This document shows positions 34,460 to 42,544 of a stretch of DNA of 49,093 nucleotides, piece by piece (position 1 is the stretch's first letter; each line of letters begins with the position of its first letter). The stretch is from JASBZA01 sp964345295 (lineage in GTDB: Bacteria; Bacillota; Clostridia; Saccharofermentanales; Fastidiosipilaceae): contig CAYFQG010000008.1 of the NCBI GenBank assembly GCA_964345295.1, positions 1-49,093 on the forward strand. The letters are read 5' to 3'. A model generated the notes under the pieces. The model was not told the DNA's origin. It searched no databases and saw only the letters and a program-made list of their open reading frames with translations. The position numbers were made by a program, and so were the translations under genes.

Positions 34460-34729
34460 TTAAAAATCATAGTGAGTCCATAGACTAATAATTTTCACCA
34501 CTTTCTCTTCATCAAACACTTCATACACTAGCCTATGCTTAACATTAATACGCCTAGAGTATGCAGCTTGTAAATCACCTTGTAACTTCTCGAAGGAAGG
34601 TGGTTTTTTAAATGGAGCTACTTGAAATAAGCTAATTAACGCTTTTGCTTTTGGACTCAATTTAGCAGCTTTAAGTTTTGGAATATCATGAGTAGCTTTC
34701 TTTGTATAGACGATTTTGTACACTACCAC
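34460..34729 (-). CDS. yoeB: Txe/YoeB family toxin (mRNA endonuclease)
   Basis: An 89-residue RelE-fold toxin, close to the 84 of E. coli YoeB. YSRRINVKHRLVYEVFDEE is the typical core and the chain ends LWTHYDF, supplying the catalytic His-Tyr pair (residues 86-87). Family members cut mRNA at the ribosome when the antitoxin is degraded. The start overlaps the antitoxin stop by a few bases, the normal antitoxin-first order. It sits at the left edge of an AT-richer stretch between core metabolic genes. Confidence 0.9.
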   Translation of the reverse strand: MVVYKIVYTKKATHDIPKLKAAKLSPKAKALISLFQVAPFKKPPSFEKLQGDLQAAYSRRINVKHRLVYEVFDEEKVVKIISLWTHYDF

Positions 34730-34971
34730 TGTACCTCATCATCCGGCAAGCATTCCTCAATTGATGTTTCTAAACCTTCAACAATTTTTTCTTTCATTCC
34801 CGGTACTGAAGTAAGGTACAAGGTTTCCATAAGGCCATTGTAGTCTTCCTCACTAATCACAATAGCATTGCCATTTTTAGTGCTAATGTTTATCGGCTCA
34901 TTATATTTAATCGTCTGTTCCAGAAGTTCAAAAATATTTTTTCTAAAGTTTGTCGCATTTGTATTTAACAT
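34723..34971 (-). CDS. yefM: Phd/YefM family antitoxin
   Basis: An 82-residue antitoxin from the ATG at 34971, which has GAGGTG 7 bases upstream; a start 8 codons earlier overlaps that site and is rejected. The N-terminal DNA-binding part contains LNTNATNFRKNIFELLEQTI and AIVISEEDYNGLMETLYL, the canonical YefM pattern; the acidic C-terminus (EECLPDDEVQW) would wrap the toxin. It should autorepress the pair together with YoeB. Confidence 0.9.
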   Translation of the reverse strand: MLNTNATNFRKNIFELLEQTIKYNEPINISTKNGNAIVISEEDYNGLMETLYLTSVPGMKEKIVEGLETSIEECLPDDEVQW

Positions 34972-35283
34972 AAAATCCACCTCTTTAACACACATTATGG
35001 CGTACGTTCATTGCATTGGAAACCGCTATGGCAACTCTTTACCCAATAGGCTTTATGCATATGTAAGAGGCAACTTTCTCAAGTTTTATTTCTCTTGGTA
35101 GCAATCCGTATTAACTAAATAAAATATCTACTATTCCGAACCTCAAAATAGTAATTTAGCATAAAAAATATTAATATATTAATTAATCTAATCTCTTAGT
35201 ATAATAGAAGCAAGTCAAGTTGCAGTTGCTATATTCAAAGTACAACTATACGGCTCAAAAATGAAGTAAAGGAGAAATAATTT
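34972..35283. promoter_or_regulatory. AT-rich intergenic control region before the secreted protein gene
   Basis: A gene-free stretch between the divergent toxin-antitoxin pair and the secreted-protein operon, markedly AT-rich (runs of TTAATTAATATT). TATAAT at 35200-35205 is the best plus-strand -10; no good -35 accompanies it. A second shorter repeat pair, GTTGCAGTTGC, follows. AAAGGAG at about 35270 is the ribosome binding site of the next gene. Confidence 0.45.
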
Positions 35284-35685
35284 ATGAAAAACCGCATCTT
35301 AAAGAAGATTATTGCTTTAAGTATAATCGCAGGTATATCTGGAATGAGCATTCTTGTTGGCGCTACATATTATAGAGGGAGTGTATCTCTAACTGCGACT
35401 CAAAAATCCGTTTACACAAGTGGGTATAGTGGACATCATGGTAAATCCCAAGTAAGAAATAATTCAGGCTCTGCAAGAAGCGTGAGCGCACAGCTTCAGT
35501 CATCAACAGGAAACGGTTGGACAACTTTGTCTACAGTAACAGCAAGTCCGGGTGAAACTTCTAGTACCAATGAATGGGGTAGGCATGATACCGACTATTT
35601 ATTTAGGACCCATGTTTTTGTGACTAATCCGCCGTTTTTTGGGGACCCTGCCTGCGTTGCAACAGGTCATATTTATACCGACTAA
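35284..35685 (+). CDS. Small secreted protein of unknown family, possible bacteriocin-like product
   Basis: A 133-residue protein with a classical signal peptide: lysines at 2-8, hydrophobic core IIALSIIAGISGMSILVGA, predicted cleavage near residue 27. The mature part of about 106 residues is rich in Ser, Thr, Gly and Asn (VRNNSGSARSVSAQLQSS) with alternating hydrophobics, suggesting a small beta-sandwich; it has a single Cys near the end. No known motif was recognised. It stands first in front of a large membrane protein and an ABC transporter, the same order as lactococcin 972-type bacteriocin loci (secreted peptide, about 650-residue multi-spanning protein, ABC ATPase), but direct similarity to lactococcin 972 is not evident. 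AAAGGAG precedes the ATG. Codon use is more AT-rich than in neighbouring core genes. Confidence 0.7.
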   Translation: MKNRILKKIIALSIIAGISGMSILVGATYYRGSVSLTATQKSVYTSGYSGHHGKSQVRNNSGSARSVSAQLQSSTGNGWTTLSTVTASPGETSSTNEWGRHDTDYLFRTHVFVTNPPFFGDPACVATGHIYTD

Positions 35686-35734
35686 TTAAAAGTTTATAGC
35701 AACTGTAACTCTTAAAAGAAATAAAGGTATTGAT

Positions 35735-37786
35735 ATGTTCAAACACACAGTAAAACGTTATTTCAAAGATCCTCTATATGTAATTTCTTTGATGTTGTTC
35801 AATCTTCTCATTTTCTTTATTCTTAAAAGATATCAAATACGCATATACCATTTTCGGGATTACTGCATTTCTGCCATGGCTATATCTCCTCTTCTTTTCA
35901 CTTTTTACGCTTTTTTAAGTTACGAGTTCTCCTCTAAACTCGCTCGCGTGAAGGGAATAGAAATACTGCAATCGGTCTCTGGAGCAGAAGGTAAAAAAAT
36001 AGTAGCAGAAAGCCTTATGTTTTCGATTCTGACCTTTATTCCGACCCTTATAGCCTTTGGACTTGCCTACTCCGGATACTCTGCTATGCCCGGTTTTTTA
36101 ACACGATACAGCCAACACATCGTAGTAGCCTTATTACGATATCTTTATGCGCCTACATTCTTGGCCTCTCTTCTTGGCTTGATTCTTGCAAAGGTACAAA
36201 GGCCTCTCGCCTTTACCCTTATTGCCTTTTCGACCCTATTGATGAGCGATGTGCCTAATGCACTGCTTTCTAGTTATACTATTGGGACACTTAGTTTGGC
36301 CTCTGTATTAGACTGGTTTCAACTGGCGGTGCCTAATCGGACTTATTATTTTGATGGAGTCTACGGCTACTTTTTAGAACCCTCCAGGTTATGGATTTTA
36401 CTTCTATGGTTTTCCCTCTTCCTTTTCCTATTGATTTGTATCTATGCAAAAAAATCTACTAAACGCCACATCACACTTATCCTCTTAGCTGTAACTCTCT
36501 TTCTCAGTAGTGCCCGCTTTGCTCTACGAGGTGAGGATTCTATACTCATTAAAGACAATCGTCCTGGCAGTATGATAAGCATTCGGGAATACTACGAAAA
36601 TTTGAATCTTAGCGAGGGCGATAAAGAGCCGAAAGATTTGGACATAGAATCCTACCAGATGGATTTCTCTCTGGGACGATATTTGAAAGCCAAGGTTCAA
36701 ATTCAGCTAATAAAACCTTTACTGGCAGATGCAGACTACATCTTTACACTAGATCATCATTATAAAGTGACCCAAATATTAGATCAGAAACAACAACCTG
36801 TTTCATTCATCCAAGAAGCAGACCACATTAAAATCACGCCTACAGCGTCAATAGACGCCCTTACCTTTACTTATCATGGTGGTGGCATGTCTCGATTTTA
36901 CTCGAACAGCCAAGGCATGGCCTTACCTGGTTATTTGGCTTACTACCCACGTCCCGGTCTTCATAAACCCATCCATATCAAAAAGCCCTCTGCTCTATCC
37001 CCAGACGCAAACGTAAAAAACCTGTTTACAGTTCATGTTCATGCACCTTATCCCGTCTTTTCAAACTTACCCCAAACAGCTACAAATACATTCTCAGGTA
37101 AGACAGAAGAACTCACCTTATTAGGAGGATTGGTAGAACAGGTAAAAGATGGTGTGGGCTCTGTGGTATATGGCCCTATGACCGAACAAGTACCTACTGT
37201 AAATCGACAAGAAGTGCAACAACTCTGGAATACCTATGCTGGGCTCTTTCCTGAGGCTAAACCCTTAAATATTGATAGAAGTACCATTTTTTTCATGCCT
37301 AGTACCTTCTTCCTAGCCCCTGTACTAAACGAGCAGTATGTGTACTATGATGACTCCCTATTAGCTATTGATGCCCAACCCAACCCCTCTGCAATTGTAA
37401 GTTATTATATTAAACAATTTATTCCTCCTGTAAAAACAGATTTAGAACAAATAGTCATAGAGACATTAGTTTATAGTGCAGAGGGATTAGACAAAAAAAT
37501 TGAACGTCCCAAGCGTGAGTCTCTACAGATTTTAATTGACTATAAACCCTCTCAAAAATCCGCACTTGAGCTGAGCAAAGAGGATAATCAAGATTTTTTC
37601 TTCTACTCAGACTCAATACACTATTTGGAGGAATTAGTTCTTTCCTTAGTCTATGAATACGGGCCTCAACAAGTGTTAGGATCGGTGATTAATTATTTGC
37701 GCCAAGACGATGAAAAGCCACATATTGTGGACTTTCTTTGGGATTTGGACTCGACATATAAGGAGTTGAAGAATGTTGCAAATTAG
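35735..37786 (+). CDS. ABC-2 type membrane protein with an extracellular M1 peptidase-like domain lacking HExxH
   Basis: A 683-residue protein. Residues 1-265 contain about seven hydrophobic helices, as in ABC-2 permeases. Residues about 290-683 form a large soluble part with the beta pattern of the M1 aminopeptidase N-terminal domain: DIESYQMDFSLGRYLKAKVQI, VTQILDQKQQPVSF, ITPTASIDALTFTYHGGG, then SRFYSNSQGMALPGYLAYYP. Permeases fused to M1 domains are known, but here the zinc motif HExxH is missing; the corresponding segment seems to be LLAIDAQPNPSAIVSYYIKQF. It would thus bind rather than cut peptides. The gene overlaps the ABC ATPase gene by 14 bases and follows the secreted protein by 50. 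Domain resemblance is by pattern only. Confidence 0.6.
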   Translation: MFKHTVKRYFKDPLYVISLMLFNLLIFFILKRYQIRIYHFRDYCISAMAISPLLFTFYAFLSYEFSSKLARVKGIEILQSVSGAEGKKIVAESLMFSILTFIPTLIAFGLAYSGYSAMPGFLTRYSQHIVVALLRYLYAPTFLASLLGLILAKVQRPLAFTLIAFSTLLMSDVPNALLSSYTIGTLSLASVLDWFQLAVPNRTYYFDGVYGYFLEPSRLWILLLWFSLFLFLLICIYAKKSTKRHITLILLAVTLFLSSARFALRGEDSILIKDNRPGSMISIREYYENLNLSEGDKEPKDLDIESYQMDFSLGRYLKAKVQIQLIKPLLADADYIFTLDHHYKVTQILDQKQQPVSFIQEADHIKITPTASIDALTFTYHGGGMSRFYSNSQGMALPGYLAYYPRPGLHKPIHIKKPSALSPDANVKNLFTVHVHAPYPVFSNLPQTATNTFSGKTEELTLLGGLVEQVKDGVGSVVYGPMTEQVPTVNRQEVQQLWNTYAGLFPEAKPLNIDRSTIFFMPSTFFLAPVLNEQYVYYDDSLLAIDAQPNPSAIVSYYIKQFIPPVKTDLEQIVIETLVYSAEGLDKKIERPKRESLQILIDYKPSQKSALELSKEDNQDFFFYSDSIHYLEELVLSLVYEYGPQQVLGSVINYLRQDDEKPHIVDFLWDLDSTYKELKNVAN

Positions 37787-38606
37787 CAAGTTATCTAAAA
37801 GCTATGGCAAAGCAGTTGCCTTAGACCAAATCTCCTGCAATTTAGGCAAGGGAATTTATGGTTTGCTAGGACCTAACGGAGCCGGGAAAACCACATTTTT
37901 TCGATGTTTAAGCGGAATTATTGAGCAAGATTCAGGATCCATAACACCCGTCCATCAAGTAGGTTATCTTCCCCAGCATTTTGGCTTTTATAAAGGTATG
38001 AAAGTCAAAGAATTAATGCTACTTTTTTACGACTTGAAGAAAATCCCATGCCGTGAATCCCATGATGAAATGCTTCAGTTAATGGAGAAAGTCCAGCTTT
38101 TAGACCGCATGCATGATAAAGTAGGCTCTTTGTCCGGAGGTATGCTGAGACGTTTAGGGATTGCTTTGGCCTTGCAGGGCAATCCGGAACTGCTCTTGAT
38201 AGATGAGCCCACGGCAGGTCTGGATCCTGAACAACGTCTAATTTTTAAAAATATTATCCGGTCGCTCCGAGGAGATCGCACAATTATTGTCTCAACCCAT
38301 ATTGTTGAAGATGTAGAAGCTCTATGTGATCAAATTATCATTATGAATAAAGGCCGTATCTTGACATTAGGTACAGAAATAGAAATAACCCAGCGTGCCC
38401 AAGGGAAAGTGTATGAAATCTTAGAAAGTCAGCAAGATACTTTGATTAAACCTTATCATATTATTAAAAATAGTCAGCAAAAAGGCCAGTCCTTCCTGCG
38501 TGTTCTCTCTGATACTCAGCAAAGGATAGAACCTACAGAACAGACTATAGAAGATGCTTACCTCTTGTACATTTGGAATGAACGTAAAAATGCGGAGTCG
38601 AATTAA
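37773..38606 (+). CDS. ABC transporter ATP-binding protein
   Basis: A 277-residue ATPase: Walker A GPNGAGKTT at residues 33-41, Q-loop in VGYLPQHFGFY, signature LSGGMLRRLGIALALQ, Walker B LLLIDEPTAGLDP and the switch His in IIVSTHIVEDVEAL. The VGYLPQ.FG and ML RR arrangement is that of ATPases paired with ABC-2 type exporters. The C-terminal 60 residues are an accessory region. It overlaps both the preceding membrane protein and the following permease gene, so the three make one complex. Confidence 0.93.
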   Translation: MLQISKLSKSYGKAVALDQISCNLGKGIYGLLGPNGAGKTTFFRCLSGIIEQDSGSITPVHQVGYLPQHFGFYKGMKVKELMLLFYDLKKIPCRESHDEMLQLMEKVQLLDRMHDKVGSLSGGMLRRLGIALALQGNPELLLIDEPTAGLDPEQRLIFKNIIRSLRGDRTIIVSTHIVEDVEALCDQIIIMNKGRILTLGTEIEITQRAQGKVYEILESQQDTLIKPYHIIKNSQQKGQSFLRVLSDTQQRIEPTEQTIEDAYLLYIWNERKNAESN

Positions 38607-39237
38607 AAGTTTTTTTAGGATTCTTTTTGGGGCCAGACCCTTGAGTCTATTGGCCTTGGTTGGACCGGCATTGTTAATGTTTCTAGTGCTTAGGCAAGCC
38701 CGTGAGTTGGAACTTAATAAAGCATATGCTCTCTATAATTTTGCATTTTCATGGCTGATGGCCTTTTCCGGCATCCTTTTGGTTTTATCATATGAAATGA
38801 TTTTGGTCGGGCATGATGGAGACACCCTGATATGGCTAGCCATTCGTAAACAAAAATTTTACCAGGCCCTTCATATCGTATTCTTGATGCTCTTATTACT
38901 GGGAATATTTGGCCCTTTGTATTGCTTAGGCCGACACTATGGAATAGCACCAAGGGGTACTCTTAGTAATAGCGCTTACATAACTTTTTTCATAATGACG
39001 ATTGAGCATTTTTTTATATCTTTATTCGGCACTCCATCTGTTGTGACTGCTTTTTTGATTGCTTATCTGTTTTTTTGTGTAATTGTACCACCAAATACTG
39101 TCCCGGATTTTCTATTGATTATTAAAAGCTCTTCTCAAAATTTCGGTGAAAGCCCAAGTTTTGTCGCTTATTTAGGAATAAGCATACTATTACTTCTCTT
39201 TTCTGAATGGATAAAGCAAAGAAGATTCTGCTCATAG
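38578..39237 (+). CDS. ABC-2 type transporter membrane protein
   Basis: About 219 residues with five or six hydrophobic helices (ALLMFLVLRQ, FAFSWLMAFSGILLVLSYEMIL, IVFLMLLLLGIFGPLY, YITFFIMTIEHFFISLF, TAFLIAYLFFCVIV, LGISILLLLFSEWI). The start is uncertain: ATGs at 38578 and 38590 both lie inside the end of the ATPase gene and neither has a strong ribosome binding site. No known family motif was recognised; position and topology make it the second membrane subunit of the exporter. It is the last gene of the island, ending 25 bases from the convergent TIM-barrel gene. Confidence 0.7.
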   Translation: MNVKMRSRIKSFFRILFGARPLSLLALVGPALLMFLVLRQARELELNKAYALYNFAFSWLMAFSGILLVLSYEMILVGHDGDTLIWLAIRKQKFYQALHIVFLMLLLLGIFGPLYCLGRHYGIAPRGTLSNSAYITFFIMTIEHFFISLFGTPSVVTAFLIAYLFFCVIVPPNTVPDFLLIIKSSSQNFGESPSFVAYLGISILLLLFSEWIKQRRFCS

Positions 39238-39262
39238 CTCTTCTTACTTCATACATCCTCAC

Positions 39263-40045
39263 TTATTTAACTTGCTCATACTCATTCATGGTCATGCCAT
39301 CGTGGCTCTCCATGAAATCGTGCCGCTTAACGACTCGATATTTTTCCATCTTCTCTCGAAAGAGTTCAGCATTCGTAGGAGGCGTCCAGGAGATAGCATT
39401 AGCACCTGCATCGATGGTCTCTTTGATACTCTCTTCGCTCGGGCCACCGGTTGCAATGATGGGCACCTGAGGATAGCGCTCTCGAATCCAACGGACCAGG
39501 TTGGCCGTTTCTTTACCTGCCGCTACGTTTAAGATATCTACGCCGAGCTTCATTTTGGCCTCAATTTCATCATAATAAGACACGACCGTCCCGATAATAG
39601 GACAATCAATGGTCTCGTTTAAGAGCTGAATTGTTTCCAAAGATGCCGGTGAGTTCACAACGACTCCCAAAACACCGTGGGCTTCGGCAAAGGTTGCCAC
39701 ATTGACCGACCTTTTACCGCTGGTAAGGCCTCCGCCGACACCTGCAATAACAGGCTGGCTGGCCACTACCGTAATGGCATGGATAATGGCCGGGTGGGGA
39801 GACCCGGGATAGATGGCCAAAATCGCATCCGCATCGGAATAGTTAATAATCGCCACATCGGTGCTAAATAAAAAGGACTTGATCCGTCGGCCCTGGAGGA
39901 GTATGCCCGAAGCCTGGCGGATAATCTTAGGGGTTTCAATCAGGGAAGCTCCTCGAAGATCTGATTTAACCTCCGGGCGGAACTTGCCGTTACTGTCTCT
40001 CAAATCCTCGAAATCGTCTACAATTCTATCGGGCTCATTTGACAT
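39263..40045 (-). CDS. Uncharacterised TIM-barrel protein (often annotated as a hydrolase)
   Basis: A 260-residue protein. Repeating beta-alpha units with glycine-rich strand ends indicate a phosphate-binding TIM barrel: FLFSTDVAIINYSDADAILAIYP, PVIAGVGGGLTSGKRSVN, GVLGVVVNSPASLE, LGVDILNVAAGKET, IIATGGPSEESIKETIDAGANAIS. The last two resemble the ThiG/IGPS/HisF-type phosphate site. Homologues of this kind are widespread in Bacillota and are labelled only 'hydrolase'; no reaction is known to me. Starts at the ATG at 40045 with GAGG upstream. It stands alone between the ABC island and the SRP RNA. Confidence 0.7.
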   Translation of the reverse strand: MSNEPDRIVDDFEDLRDSNGKFRPEVKSDLRGASLIETPKIIRQASGILLQGRRIKSFLFSTDVAIINYSDADAILAIYPGSPHPAIIHAITVVASQPVIAGVGGGLTSGKRSVNVATFAEAHGVLGVVVNSPASLETIQLLNETIDCPIIGTVVSYYDEIEAKMKLGVDILNVAAGKETANLVRWIRERYPQVPIIATGGPSEESIKETIDAGANAISWTPPTNAELFREKMEKYRVVKRHDFMESHDGMTMNEYEQVK

Positions 40046-40139
40046 AAGACCTACCTCGCTCGTAATGATGGAATTAGTATAGCATCATAATACTGGCCAA
40101 AATATGAATTTTATTGTAGGATAGTAGCCTAGTTCGGAT

Positions 40140-40277
40140 ATCACCTTTTCTACCGAGGCTGTATGGGCCCTGTGCGATGTGGCCCGTGAACCTTGTCAGG
40201 TCCGGAAGGAAGCAGCAATAAGCGGTACACCGCATGTGCTGCAGGAAAACCTGTACGGCCTTGGTAGAAAGGGTGAT
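40140..40277 (+). ncRNA. ffs: Signal recognition particle RNA, short 4.5S type
   Basis: The universally conserved Ffh-binding hairpin is present: GTGAACC, TCAGGTCCGGAAGGAAGCAG and the following AATAAGCGG. The ends pair over a long helix: TCACC-TTTTCTACC-AGGC-TGTA (from 40141) with TAC-GGCC-TTGGTAGAAAGGGTGA (to 40276). About 138 bases, with no room for an Alu domain, so it is the short hairpin form rather than the 270-base Bacillus scRNA. It is followed by TTCTTTTCTT, which may terminate it, and then by the msrAB ribosome binding site. Confidence 0.93.
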
Positions 40278-40299
40278 TCTTTTCTTAAGGAGGTTTTTT

Positions 40300-41295
40300 A
40301 TGAAAGAGCCACAGATTTTGTTAGGCCGTAATACCTCTATTAGCATTTCCCCGGGTAACAAGGCTATCGTTTTGGCCGGAGGGTGTTTTTGGGGGTTGGA
40401 CGAGTATATGCGTCGGATGCCGGGAGTCGTTTCCCACTATGCCGCTTACGTAAACGGAACCGACGTCAATTCTAGCTACGAAGAAGTTTGTACCGGTAAG
40501 ACTGACCACGCCGAAGCCGTTTTCGTCGAATATGACCCTAAAACCATCGACTTGGACCACCTGCTTTATTACTATTTTCAGACCTTTGATCCTACCCAGG
40601 TAGACCGCCAAGGCAACGATATCGGTCGCCAGTACCGCAGCGGCATTTATTACCTGGATGAGACGGACCTTCCCGCCATTGACCGTGCCATGGCCAAAGC
40701 CCGTACCGCCGTTAAGCATGATTTAGCCACAGAAGTCCTGCCTCTGAAAAATATTACAAAGGCCGAAGATTATCATCAAGATTATCTCGTAAAAAATCCC
40801 ACCGGTTACTGCCATGTGTCTTTTCATTCTTTACCTAAACCAGGAACCGTATTGGTCGGGACCGAGGAAAGCCTGGCTAAAGACCGGGACCTGATTGACC
40901 GGATTGGTTCTTTGGCCTATGAGGTCACCCAAAACGGAGCAACCGAGAAACCTTTTTCATCTGAATATGACCAATTAGACCAAGAAGGGATTTATGTCGA
41001 TATCGTGAGCGGCGAAGCCCTCTTCTCTTCCCGTGACAAGTACGATGCCGGTTGCGGCTGGCCTTCCTTCACCAGGTCTTTGACCGACTTGATAGAAGAA
41101 AAAGACTACCTCATCGGCTACGAAAGAACCGAAGTAAAATCACCGGAAGCGTCCAGCCACTTAGGCCATGTCTTTAACGACGGACCTAAGGACCGAGGCG
41201 GGCTTCGTTACTGCATAAACGGGGCGGCTTTGCGCTTTGTCCCGAAAGAGAAAATGGAAGAAGAAGGTTATGGGGACTACTTACCCTTCGTATAA
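40300..41295 (+). CDS. msrAB: Fused peptide methionine sulfoxide reductase MsrA/MsrB
   Basis: Repairs both S and R epimers of oxidised methionine. MsrA comes first (about residues 20-190) with catalytic Cys29 in GGCFWGLDEYM and YRSGIYYL; MsrB follows (about 205-331) with YDAGCGWPSFTR, SHLGHVFNDGP and catalytic Cys305 in LRYCING. The N-terminal zinc CxxC of many MsrBs is replaced by VDIVSG, as is usual in MsrAB fusions. Length from the ATG at 40300 is 331. AAGGAGG precedes this ATG; a longer frame from 40234 is rejected because it runs through the SRP RNA. No signal peptide, hence cytosolic. It overlaps the cca start by 26 bases. Confidence 0.96.
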   Translation: MKEPQILLGRNTSISISPGNKAIVLAGGCFWGLDEYMRRMPGVVSHYAAYVNGTDVNSSYEEVCTGKTDHAEAVFVEYDPKTIDLDHLLYYYFQTFDPTQVDRQGNDIGRQYRSGIYYLDETDLPAIDRAMAKARTAVKHDLATEVLPLKNITKAEDYHQDYLVKNPTGYCHVSFHSLPKPGTVLVGTEESLAKDRDLIDRIGSLAYEVTQNGATEKPFSSEYDQLDQEGIYVDIVSGEALFSSRDKYDAGCGWPSFTRSLTDLIEEKDYLIGYERTEVKSPEASSHLGHVFNDGPKDRGGLRYCINGAALRFVPKEKMEEEGYGDYLPFV

Positions 41296-42544
41296 ATGGC
41301 CTTTGCCCAATGAGGTCTACTTCATTATTGAATACCTGGAGAAACGCGGCTATAAGGCCTATCTGGTCGGCGGTGCAGTTCGAGACTTGTTATTAAAACG
41401 GCCGGTCGAGGATTACGACATCACGACCGATGCTACGCCGGAAGAGCTAAAGAAAGTTTGGCAAGGCTTCCCCACCGTCCTAACCGGTGAAAAGCACGGA
41501 ACAATCGGCGTTATTCTTAACAAGGTCAATTACGAGATTACCTCTTTTCGCCAAGACGGCCCTTATCTGGACCATAGGAGGCCCGAATCCGTGACCTTTA
41601 CCAGGTCCTTGGAAGACGATGTTAAACGCCGGGACTTTACTATCAATGCCCTGGCCTATCACCCCCAAAAGGGCCTCATCGATTATGTGGGTGGTTTAAA
41701 AGACCTTAAGGCCGGCCTTATTACCACTGTCGGCAAGCCCAGCAAGCGTTTCAAGGAAGATGCCTTGAGGATTATGCGTGCTTACCGTTTCATGGCCCGA
41801 TACGGGTTTGACTTAGAACCGGAAACCAGAAAAGCGTGTGAGAAACGTTTAAGCTCACTGGACTATATTGCCCAAGAACGCATTACATCCGAGTTTGTCG
41901 GTCTTCTGGAAGGAGCCTATCTGGGACGGGCTTGGAAGGACCTTCACCCGCTCTTCTCTTACCTGCTTCCGGAAGTCCATTACTCAGAAGACATGTGGGA
42001 ATCTTTAGATTATCTTCCCGCAGACTTTGTGTTGCGCTTCACCTATATTTTGTATCAGGGCTTAGGGCACGGCCTGCTGGATAGTGAGGGCAAGCCCCTT
42101 CTTCTCGGCCAAATTCTCAATCGATTTAAACTTAGTCGTCAGCAAAATCAAGCCATCCAAACGCTCTATCAGAGTTTAGACCACAGGCCCAAGGCGGAAG
42201 TCTTAGATTTACTTAAATTTCTCAGAACTTATCCTGTCCGCTTAGACGATTGGCTCTTGTTAGATGAAGTCGTATCGACCAATCCCTACTACGGTCGAAA
42301 CTACCGCAAAGAGCTGAAAGAATTATGGGAGCACATTCATGCGTCCGAACTTCCTAAGACTCCGCAAGATTTGCCCTTAAACGGACAAGATCTCTTAAAT
42401 CTGGGTATGGCCCCGGGCCCTCAAGTGGGTCTGATGTTAGAACAACTGTGGGAGAACGTGCTTCTGGGCAAGATTTCTTCCGACCAAGAAAGCCTATTGC
42501 AGCTGGCGAATTCGCTCCTTAAGTCCGGTGAATTCCAAGCTTAA
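41270..42544 (+). CDS. cca: CCA tRNA nucleotidyltransferase
   Basis: Adds or repairs the 3' CCA of tRNAs. A class II nucleotidyltransferase of about 424 residues from the ATG at 41270 (MGTTYPSYKW), which has AAGAAGG directly upstream and lies within the end of msrAB. YLVGGAVRDLLL and EDYDIT give the polymerase GG and metal-binding DxD motifs; FTINALAY, IDYVGGLKDL and EDALRIMRAYRFMARYGF are the conserved core, and the C-terminal half is helical. Its stop overlaps that of the convergent MATE gene. Confidence 0.95.
   Translation: MGTTYPSYKWPLPNEVYFIIEYLEKRGYKAYLVGGAVRDLLLKRPVEDYDITTDATPEELKKVWQGFPTVLTGEKHGTIGVILNKVNYEITSFRQDGPYLDHRRPESVTFTRSLEDDVKRRDFTINALAYHPQKGLIDYVGGLKDLKAGLITTVGKPSKRFKEDALRIMRAYRFMARYGFDLEPETRKACEKRLSSLDYIAQERITSEFVGLLEGAYLGRAWKDLHPLFSYLLPEVHYSEDMWESLDYLPADFVLRFTYILYQGLGHGLLDSEGKPLLLGQILNRFKLSRQQNQAIQTLYQSLDHRPKAEVLDLLKFLRTYPVRLDDWLLLDEVVSTNPYYGRNYRKELKELWEHIHASELPKTPQDLPLNGQDLLNLGMAPGPQVGLMLEQLWENVLLGKISSDQESLLQLANSLLKSGEFQA

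Noticed and set aside
35284..38606. Direct assignment as a lactococcin 972 bacteriocin operon
   Set aside because: Gene order is similar, but the secreted protein lacks recognisable similarity and the 683-residue protein has its helices only at the N-terminus with a large outside domain, unlike the lactococcin-associated seven-span protein. Kept only as an analogy.
40234..40299. Longer MsrAB start inside the SRP RNA
   Set aside because: The extension would translate the 3' arm of the SRP RNA. The ATG at 40300 has AAGGAGG at the right distance and gives the normal protein length.
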